This document shows positions 1 to 4,152 of a stretch of 5,054 bases of DNA, piece by piece. The stretch is from JAWVEV01 sp033856535 (GTDB lineage Bacteria > Actinomycetota > Thermoleophilia > Miltoncostaeales > Miltoncostaeaceae): NCBI GenBank assembly GCA_033856535.1, contig JAWVEV010000152.1, positions 1 through 5,054 on the forward strand. The letters run 5' to 3'. A model generated the notes under the pieces. That model was not told the origin of the DNA. It saw nothing but the letters and a program-made list of their open reading frames with translations, and made no database searches. The position numbers were made by a program, and so were the translations under genes. Every line of letters begins with the position of its first letter. Within the stretch, counting starts at the first letter, position 1.

Positions 1-28
1 CGAGCCGATGGGCTGGGCCTAGGGTCGT

Positions 29-313
29 CTAGCGCGTGAACATCGTGTGGAGCTCGCGCTCGATGATCTGCGGCTGCTCGGCGCGGTCGCCGAGCGCCTG
101 TCCCATCGCGGCTCCGAGCCGCTCCGCGACGAAGGCGTCCCAGTGGGCCCGCGACTCCCAGGCGTCGTGGACGACCAGCTTGCCGTCGATCTCCATCGAG
201 GCGTGCGCCAGGAGGCCGTCCGGCCAGTCGGCGGGGAAGTTCATCGCCTCGAGGATCGCGTCGTAGTCGGTCAGCGTCAGGTTCTCGAACCCGGCCCGCA
301 GGGCGATGGCCAT
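29..313 (-). CDS. Small ferredoxin-like (dimeric alpha/beta-barrel) protein, function unknown
   Basis: Complete 94-residue gene from ATG at 313 to TAG at 29-31. The start is supported by an AGGAGG Shine-Dalgarno site (319-324 on the plus strand) five bases upstream. The sequence has no signal peptide or membrane segment, so the protein should be cytoplasmic. Its order fits a single ferredoxin-like (ABM-type) domain: an N-terminal strand (residues 2-7), a helix around DYDAILEAMNF (16-26), a strand at GLLAHAS (33-39), a strand and turn at KLVVHDAWES (45-54), a helix at AHWDAFVAERL (56-66), and a C-terminal strand near 82-92. I recognise the pattern of small actinobacterial proteins annotated as hypothetical or antibiotic-biosynthesis-monooxygenase-like. 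These usually form dimers, and many have no known substrate. His37, His49 and Trp52 lie in the conserved-looking core, but I cannot assign catalysis. It is divergent from the gene at 513. Confidence 0.85.
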   Translation of the reverse strand: MAIALRAGFENLTLTDYDAILEAMNFPADWPDGLLAHASMEIDGKLVVHDAWESRAHWDAFVAERLGAAMGQALGDRAEQPQIIERELHTMFTR

Positions 314-337
314 GTCTGCCTCCTCATCAAGGGCGAA

Positions 338-357
338 GTGTGGTCACTCTCCCACAC
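338..357. repeat. Inverted repeat GTGTGG / CCACAC upstream of the 29-313 gene
   Basis: GTGTGG (338-343) and CCACAC (352-357) are perfect 6-base arms around an 8-base spacer. The repeat lies 24 bases upstream of the small gene's start and 13 bases beyond its Shine-Dalgarno site. It could be an operator half-site pair or a weak hairpin in that gene's leader. There is no T-run, so it is not a classical terminator. Its role is inference only. Confidence 0.35.
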
Positions 358-422
358 GGGCCGCGCCGGCCGCCAACGCGGCGAGCGGCGCGACGGCCAC
401 GACCCGCTCACGCGGCTCGCCT

Positions 423-439
423 CTCATCCTCGCCTCATC
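423..439 (+). repeat. CTCATC direct repeat with 11-base period
   Basis: CTCATC occurs at 423-428 and again at 434-439, one helical turn apart. A third copy lies at 460-465, off the 11-base phase. Tandem hexamers with an 11-base period are the usual arrangement for OmpR/PhoB-type response regulators, so this may be a binding site serving the secreted-protein gene that starts at 513. I see no confident -35/-10 pair nearby, and chance is a real alternative in such biased sequence. Confidence 0.25.
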
Positions 440-464
440 GGCTCCGCTCTAGAACGGGGCTCAT

Positions 465-480
465 CCGGTCCTCGAACCGG
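465..480. repeat. Inverted repeat CCGGT / ACCGG upstream of the 513 gene
   Basis: CCGGT (465-469) and ACCGG (476-480) are perfect 5-base arms around a 6-base spacer. The repeat ends 32 bases before the ATG at 513, so it could sit in the 5' leader or at the promoter. The arms are short and GC-rich, so the statistical support is weak. Confidence 0.25.
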
Positions 481-512
481 GAGACACCGACTGCACGTCG
501 AGGAGGAGCGAG

Positions 513-1382
513 ATGAGGAAGCACGCGATCATCGGGGGCGCGGTCACGGCCGCCTGCGCCATCGCCGTGGCGAGCGCCGGCGCGCTCTCGAGCGGGCCCG
601 TGCCGACGCCGACCGGGACGTCGCACCGGAGCCTGCCTCAGGGGAGCGAGCCGGTCTCGCTCGACCCCGCGGACTTTTCGGTCCACATCGACAACCCCTA
701 TTGGCCGATGGCGCCCGGCAGCAGGTGGGTCTACCGCGAGACCGACTCGGCCGGCGCCCGCCAGCGGGTGGTGGTCACGGTGACCCGGAGGACCAGGCGG
801 ATCGCCAACGGCGTCACCGCGCGCGTGGTCCGCGACGTCGCGACCGAGGCCGGCCGGCCGGTCGAGATCACGGACGACTGGTACGCGCAGGACGCGGCCG
901 GGAACATCTGGTACCTCGGCGAGGCCGTCCGCAACTACGAGGACGGCCGGCTCGTCGACCGGGACGGCTCCTTCGAGGCGGGGGTGGACGGGGCGCAGGC
1001 CGGCATCGCCATGCCCGCGAACCCGGTGCCGGGCCTCGCGTACCGTCAGGAGTACGCCGCCGGCGTCGCCGAGGACAGGGGGGCGGTCGTCACGGTCGGG
1101 GAGGAGCGGGTGCAGGTGCCGTTCGGCTTCTTCGCGCGCGGGGTCGTCATGACGAGGGACCTCGAGCCGACCGAGCCGATGGTCCAGGAGCTGAAGTTCT
1201 ACGTCCCCGGGGTCGGCCCGGTGCTCAGCGTGCACACCGACGGCGCCGGCGGTCGCGCGGCGCTCGTCAGCTACACGCCCGGCGGCGCTCAGGCGGCGCG
1301 CCGCGCTCGGCCAAGCACCCGGCTCAGGACGTCGAGTGAGATGTTCCGGCCGGTGACCAGCGCGACGATGGCCCCCTCGTAG
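513..1382 (+). CDS. Secreted protein of an uncharacterised actinobacterial family
   Basis: A 289-residue protein starting at ATG 513, with GGAGG at 502-506 six bases upstream. Residues 1-22 form a Sec signal peptide: a basic MRKH start, a hydrophobic stretch at 6-20, and an ASA-type cleavage site near residue 22. Cys15 sits too early and in the wrong context for a lipobox. A low-complexity Pro/Ser/Thr linker (28-48) follows. The mature domain carries the family signatures I recognise: DNPYWPMAPGSRWVYR (60-75), DDWYAQDAAGNIWYLGE (121-137), YEDG (142-145), GSFEAGVDGAQAGIAMP (152-168) and YRQEY (177-181). It is rich in beta-strands and aromatic residues. No catalytic motif is apparent, and I know of no demonstrated function for the family. 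The conserved region seems to end at SYTPGG (about 253-258). Residues 259-289 are arginine-rich and read antisense through the dehydratase gene, so they are probably an unconserved extension. Confidence 0.85.
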   Translation: MRKHAIIGGAVTAACAIAVASAGALSSGPVPTPTGTSHRSLPQGSEPVSLDPADFSVHIDNPYWPMAPGSRWVYRETDSAGARQRVVVTVTRRTRRIANGVTARVVRDVATEAGRPVEITDDWYAQDAAGNIWYLGEAVRNYEDGRLVDRDGSFEAGVDGAQAGIAMPANPVPGLAYRQEYAAGVAEDRGAVVTVGEERVQVPFGFFARGVVMTRDLEPTEPMVQELKFYVPGVGPVLSVHTDGAGGRAALVSYTPGGAQAARRARPSTRLRTSSEMFRPVTSATMAPS

Positions 1383-2296
1383 GGCACGCGGCCGGCGAGG
1401 ACGGCCGCGGCCGCCGCCGCGCCGGCGCCTTCCACCACGAGGCCGTGGCGCTCCGCCAGCAGGCGGATCGCCGCGGTGATCTCCTCCTCCTCGACCACGA
1501 CCACGTCGTCCACCAGGCGGCGGACGACGTCGATCGTGACCGAGCCCTCCTCCAGGTTCCCGCCGAGCCCGTCCGCCACGGTGGGGCGCACGGGCACGTC
1601 GACCCGCCGGCCGGCGTCGAGCGCGGCGCGCATCGCCGGCGCGCCCGCGCCCTCGACGCCGACCACCCGGACCGCGCCGCCGCCGGCGTGCGCGGCCCAG
1701 AGGGCGACGCCCGAGACCAGCCCGCCGCCGCCGATCGGGCAGACGATCGTGAGCGGGCGCCGCGGCACCTGCCCCAGGAGCTCCACCGCGATGCTGGCCT
1801 GGCCGGCGATCACGGAGCGGTCGTTGTAGGCCGAGACGAAGGTCGCGCCCTCCTCGCGCGCCCGCGCCATGGCGTGGCGCTCGGCGGCGTCGTAGGTCGC
1901 CCCGTGGCGCACGAGCCGCACGGGCCGGCGGGCGAGCTCGGCCAGCTTCGCCGGCGACGCGGTCTCGGGCAGCACGACGGCCGCCGGCACGCCCAGGGCC
2001 TCGGACGCGTACGCGACGCCCAGCGCGTGGTTGCCGGCCGAGGCCGTCACCACCGCGGATCCGGGCGGCAGCGCCCCGAGGGCGGTCAGGGCGCCGCGCA
2101 CCTTGAAGGCGCCGGTGGGCTGGGAGGTCTCCAGCTTCAGCATCGCTCCGGGCCCCAGGGCCGGGCAGGGCACGACCGGCGTCGCGGGGAGCCGCCGGGC
2201 GATCCCCGCCGCTGCGATCGCGATCTCGCGCGGGGTGGGCGCCAGCACGCGCCGCGGGGTGGCGGTGCGGGGGGTCGGTGGGGCGGCGTTCGTCAT
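1289..2296 (-). CDS. PLP-dependent threonine/serine dehydratase (threonine ammonia-lyase type, no ACT domain)
   Basis: A 335-residue fold-type II PLP enzyme. It would deaminate threonine to 2-oxobutyrate, or serine to pyruvate, in the cytoplasm. Visible motifs are LETSQPTGAFKVRGA (55-69), with Lys65 as the expected Schiff-base lysine; SAGNHALGVA (86-95), the substrate-carboxylate loop; YNDRSVIAGQ (157-166); and PIGGGGLVSG (187-196), the phosphate-binding glycine loop. TGRN (315-318) sits where the family usually has SGGN or SGRN, so Thr315 would contact the PLP ring nitrogen. The length and the absence of a C-terminal ACT-like domain resemble catabolic dehydratases or serine racemases rather than full-length biosynthetic IlvA. 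Serine racemase or threo-hydroxyaspartate dehydratase activity cannot be excluded. I chose ATG 2296 over the in-frame GTG at 2353 because AGGAG (2303-2307 on the plus strand) lies six bases before it and the extra 19 residues look non-conserved. Its 3' end overlaps the convergent secreted-protein gene. Confidence 0.93.
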   Translation of the reverse strand: MTNAAPPTPRTATPRRVLAPTPREIAIAAAGIARRLPATPVVPCPALGPGAMLKLETSQPTGAFKVRGALTALGALPPGSAVVTASAGNHALGVAYASEALGVPAAVVLPETASPAKLAELARRPVRLVRHGATYDAAERHAMARAREEGATFVSAYNDRSVIAGQASIAVELLGQVPRRPLTIVCPIGGGGLVSGVALWAAHAGGGAVRVVGVEGAGAPAMRAALDAGRRVDVPVRPTVADGLGGNLEEGSVTIDVVRRLVDDVVVVEEEEITAAIRLLAERHGLVVEGAGAAAAAAVLAGRVPYEGAIVALVTGRNISLDVLSRVLGRARRAA

Positions 2297-2340
2297 CGCG
2301 TTCTCCTGGGGGCGCCGTGCGCAGCCGGCGGTCGGGACGG

Positions 2341-2365
2341 GATGCGGGCGCACCTCGCCCGCATC
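2341..2365. promoter_or_regulatory. Perfect 10-bp inverted repeat in the dehydratase leader
   Basis: GATGCGGGCG (2341-2350) and CGCCCGCATC (2356-2365) are exactly complementary around the 5-base loop CACCT. The element lies 44 bases upstream of the dehydratase ATG on that gene's template side, outside any supported coding sequence. In RNA it would be a very stable hairpin. As DNA it is long enough for a dimeric repressor. Neither flank has a T-tract, so a classical intrinsic terminator is unlikely. The in-frame alternative GTG at 2353 falls inside its loop, another reason to discount that start. Operator versus leader hairpin cannot be settled from sequence. Confidence 0.6.
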
Positions 2366-2378
2366 GGAAGGGGGTGAG

Positions 2379-2393
2379 CGGCCCGTGGGGCCG
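2379..2393. repeat. 6-bp inverted repeat CGGCCC / GGGCCG
   Basis: CGGCCC (2379-2384) and GGGCCG (2388-2393) pair across a 3-base loop. The repeat lies 13 bases from the 10-bp dyad at 2341-2365 and 11 bases from the 8-bp dyad at 2405-2424. Alone it would be unremarkable in GC-rich DNA. Its position between two better dyads makes it part of a possible three-stem leader on the minus strand. Confidence 0.35.
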
Positions 2394-2404
2394 TGGCTGC
2401 GCGA

Positions 2405-2424
2405 GATTCCCCTAGCGGGGAATC
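2405..2424. promoter_or_regulatory. Perfect 8-bp inverted repeat, likely operator in the divergent region
   Basis: GATTCCCC (2405-2412) and GGGGAATC (2417-2424) are perfect arms around TAGC. The arms contain A/T bases, which are scarce in this window, so a chance match is less likely than for an all-GC dyad. It sits 108 bases upstream of the dehydratase start and 166 bases upstream of the GTG at 2591, in the middle of the divergent region, where one regulator could control both directions. The size (20 bp with a 4-bp asymmetric centre) suits a dimeric helix-turn-helix repressor. No regulator gene is in the window, so its identity is unknown. Confidence 0.5.
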
Positions 2425-2575
2425 GCGATGGCGGCGGCGATCGACCGGAGAACGGCTGCGGGGGTCGATTGCGGCGCGGGCATCATCGCGGGGCGGAGCG
2501 TAGCCCCGGGGTGGCGCGAAGGTCAAACCGGCCCCGCGCGACATGCCTGGGACCGATCGTGCCCCGGCGGACGTC
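2425..2575. other. Remainder of the 2297-2590 divergent intergenic region
   Basis: Between the dyad cluster and the Shine-Dalgarno site at 2576 I see no supported gene. Open frames here are arginine- and proline-rich shadows. A short inverted repeat, GGGGC (2490-2494) with GCCCC (2503-2507), is present but weak. Promoters for the rightward unit should lie here, yet no convincing -35/-10 pair stands out, as is common in high-GC actinobacteria. Confidence 0.4.
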
Positions 2576-2582
2576 AAGGAGG
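2576..2582 (+). promoter_or_regulatory. Strong ribosome binding site AAGGAGG marking a small gene start
   Basis: AAGGAGG matches the anti-Shine-Dalgarno sequence closely and lies eight bases before GTG 2591. A second GTG at 2585 is only two bases away, too close to be used well. This site is the main reason for believing that a gene begins here, even though the frame it opens does not stay coding-like to the end. Confidence 0.6.
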
Positions 2583-2590
2583 GTGTGGAC

Positions 2591-2805
2591 GTGCGCACTC
2601 GCCATGACCGCGACCTGGTCGCCGCGGCCCGCCGCGGCTCGCGGCGGGCGGCGGCCCGCGCCCGGCGACGACGCTTTCGGGCGCCGTGCTCGACGGGCTC
2701 CTCGCGATCGGCGCCGACGGCACGACCGCGGTGGGCCGCGCGGAGCGCGTGGACGGCCGGCTTCAGCTGGTGGTGTGGGTGGCGCCGGCGGAGGGACGTC
2801 CATGA
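2591..2805 (+). pseudogene. Small frame-disrupted gene, translationally coupled to the lipoprotein
   Basis: A gene of about 71 residues seems to start at GTG 2591, behind AAGGAGG. The first frame reads MRTRHDRDLVAAARRGSRR and on, with nearly all third positions G or C to about 2665. There that pattern breaks (CGA CGA CGC TTT) and the -1 frame takes over with G/C-ending codons. The second part includes GAVLDGLLAIGADGTTAVG, then RAERVDGRLQLVVWVAPAEG, and stops at TGA 2803-2805. The second part has no convincing start of its own: its frame is closed at 2605-2607, and GTG 2686 lacks a ribosome site. The stop overlaps the lipoprotein start as ATGA, typical of coupled genes. The C-terminal half looks like a small globular protein of alternating strands, with no signal peptide or recognised domain. 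Possible causes are a sequencing error, a real inactivating indel, or recoding. I see no classical slippery heptamer. I do not recognise the family. Confidence 0.5.
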
Positions 2806-4136
2806 AGCCCCGCACCGTGACTGCCATCGCGGCGCTGGCCCTCGTGCTCCCTCTCTCCGCGTGCGGCGCCGGCGACGCTGAGTGGGGATCCCCCGTGCGG
2901 GTTCCCGTGCCGGCGGCTGCCGCGGCGTCCGTGACGGCGAGCGTCGATGCCGCCGGCGGTGTGCACGTGGCCTGGCCAGAGAAGCGTGCGGGGCGCTGGT
3001 CGCTGCGGGCGGTCGACCGCCTCCCCGGCGGGGGCTGGTCGCCGCCGGAGACGGTGGCGGCAGGAGGGGCGTTTCGCGTGGCGCCCTACGCCATCGCAGG
3101 GAACGCGCGCGGCGACGTCGCCGCGCTGTGGGATGCCCGGGGCGGCCGTCGCTCGATCATGCTCGTGAGCGTGCGCCCGGCGGGCGGCGAGTGGGGTCCC
3201 GAGCAGGCGGTCTCGAGGGTGAGCGGCGGCTTCACGTTCGGCCAGATGGCGATCGACGCGCGCGGCGCGGTCACCGTGATCGGGCGCGGCCTCGGCGGTC
3301 CCGGGCTTTGGGCGGTCCGCCGCGACCCGAGTGGCACCTGGTCGGCGCCCGTCCGGCTGACCGCCGAGGGGGAAGGCGTCGACGCGCCCGAGCTGGTCGT
3401 CGCCCCGGCCGGCCGGGCCGCGGTCGTCGCCCTGCTCAAGCGCCCGGGGCGACCGGCGGCCGTCTGGGCGGCCACCGCGAACGTCGCCGGCGCCTGGACG
3501 TCGGGGGAGGTCGTGCCTGGGTCGGACGGGGCGCACCAGCCCTCCGTGGCGCTCAGCGAGGCCGGGCTCGTCGTCGGCTGGACGGAGCAGCGTGACTCCG
3601 GACCGCGACACGCCATGACCTCCCGGCGCGCGGCCGCAGGGTGGACGCCTCCGGTGCCGCTCGACGTCGCGAGCCCCTACGACCTCGGCTCGGTTCAGCT
3701 CGTCGCGGACGGCCACGGCGCACGGGCCGCCTGGACGCGCTGGGACGGCCGTCCGCAGGACCGGAGGGCGTCGATCCGGACGCGGCGGATCGGCCCGCGG
3801 GGACTGGAGCCCATCACCACGGTGGGCTCGATGACCCTTCCGCCGGCCGGCGGGCCCGGGATCCATGTGATCTATCTCGAGCCACCGCTCGACCTGCGGC
3901 TCGCCTCCGGCACCAGGCCCACACTCCTGTGGAGCGAGCCCGCCGGCGCGACCCGCGACGCCGGACGCCGGCTGGTCGCGGCGCGGCGCGACGACGACGG
4001 CGTCTGGCAAGCCGAGCGGCTGGGCGGCGCGCCGGGGGTGGCGCCGCTCGCCGGCGGCGACGCGGCTGCGCTTTGGTACGAGGCCCCGCCGAACGGGGCT
4101 GCGACAAGCATCCGCATGGCGACCGCCGGCGGCTGA
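2802..4136 (+). CDS. Putative lipoprotein with beta-propeller-like repeats
   Basis: A 444-residue protein starting at ATG 2802, with GGAGG at 2790-2794 seven bases upstream. The frame is open much further 5', but the ribosome site and the signal peptide fix this start. Residues 1-20 are a lipoprotein signal (basic MKPR, then a hydrophobic run) ending in the lipobox LSAC, with Cys21 the expected lipidated residue. It should be anchored on the outer face of the membrane. The mature part is built of repeats of about 45-55 residues. Each runs from a strand such as GVHVAW, DVAALW or LVVGW to a W-S/T-x-P-like turn: AEWGSPV (26-32), GGWSPPE (77-83), GEWGPEQ (129-135), GTWSAPV (178-184), GAWTSGE (230-236), AGWTPPV (279-285) and GVWQAE (400-405). 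A degenerate unit sits near 333-341. This fits a six- to eight-bladed propeller related to sialidase/BNR-like folds. No catalytic set is visible, so binding or scaffolding is as likely as enzymatic activity. Confidence 0.85.
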   Translation: MKPRTVTAIAALALVLPLSACGAGDAEWGSPVRVPVPAAAAASVTASVDAAGGVHVAWPEKRAGRWSLRAVDRLPGGGWSPPETVAAGGAFRVAPYAIAGNARGDVAALWDARGGRRSIMLVSVRPAGGEWGPEQAVSRVSGGFTFGQMAIDARGAVTVIGRGLGGPGLWAVRRDPSGTWSAPVRLTAEGEGVDAPELVVAPAGRAAVVALLKRPGRPAAVWAATANVAGAWTSGEVVPGSDGAHQPSVALSEAGLVVGWTEQRDSGPRHAMTSRRAAAGWTPPVPLDVASPYDLGSVQLVADGHGARAAWTRWDGRPQDRRASIRTRRIGPRGLEPITTVGSMTLPPAGGPGIHVIYLEPPLDLRLASGTRPTLLWSEPAGATRDAGRRLVAARRDDDGVWQAERLGGAPGVAPLAGGDAAALWYEAPPNGAATSIRMATAGG

Positions 4137-4152
4137 CTGCGGCCCCGTCAGC
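4132..4152. terminator. Hairpin spanning both stop codons of the convergent pair
   Basis: GCTGAC (4132-4137) and GTCAGC (4147-4152) are perfect 6-base arms around a 9-base loop. The TGA of the lipoprotein (4134-4136) lies in one arm and the TGA of the esterase (4148-4150 on the plus strand) in the other, with only 11 bases between the genes. The position suits a two-way transcription end. There is no U-tract on either side and the stem is short, so an efficient intrinsic terminator is doubtful. Confidence 0.35.

Noticed and set aside
448..455. TCTAGAAC as a -10 box
   Set aside because: There is no -35-like hexamer 16-18 bases upstream, and the hexamer TAGAAC lacks the key final T.
464..481. 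tRNA T-arm-like sequence (GGTTCGA on the minus strand)
   Set aside because: The loop-closing C61 is replaced by A, and no acceptor, D or anticodon arms can be found in the expected places.
474..499. ECF-sigma-like promoter, GAACC with CGTC 17 bases later
   Set aside because: The transcript would start at or inside the Shine-Dalgarno site of the 513 gene, leaving no usable leader, so the match is probably chance.
435..1235. 266-codon minus-strand frame opposite the secreted-protein gene
   Set aside because: It lacks any recognisable domain and is Arg/Asp/His-rich. The plus strand carries clear family motifs and a signal peptide.
1293..1304. Perfect 12-base palindrome GCGGCGCGCCGC at the convergent overlap
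   Set aside because: It consists only of G and C and lies within the final codons of the dehydratase. Such palindromes are expected by chance here and there is no U-tract.
47..1339. 430-codon plus-strand frame across the first two genes
   Set aside because: It covers one gene antisense and another out of frame, is extremely arginine-rich, and has no ribosome site. Shadow frame.
1445..2377. 310-codon plus-strand frame opposite the dehydratase
   Set aside because: It is antisense to an unambiguous PLP enzyme and its composition (His, Arg, Asp, Gly) is that of a shadow.
2490..2507. GGGGC/GCCCC short inverted repeat
   Set aside because: Five all-GC pairs with an 8-base loop are not distinguishable from background in this composition.
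2293..2598. 101-codon minus-strand frame in the divergent region
   Set aside because: Pro/Arg-rich with no ribosome site or family resemblance. It also overlaps the dehydratase start and the inverted repeats.
2031..2801. Long upstream extension of the lipoprotein reading frame (open from 2031)
   Set aside because: It is antisense to the dehydratase and then crosses the divergent region. The ribosome site before 2802 and the immediate signal peptide with lipobox show that translation starts at 2802.
2763..4010. 415-codon open frame antisense to the lipoprotein
   Set aside because: It is rich in Arg, Pro, Gly and His with no domain pattern, and is a typical GC-rich shadow of the plus-strand gene.
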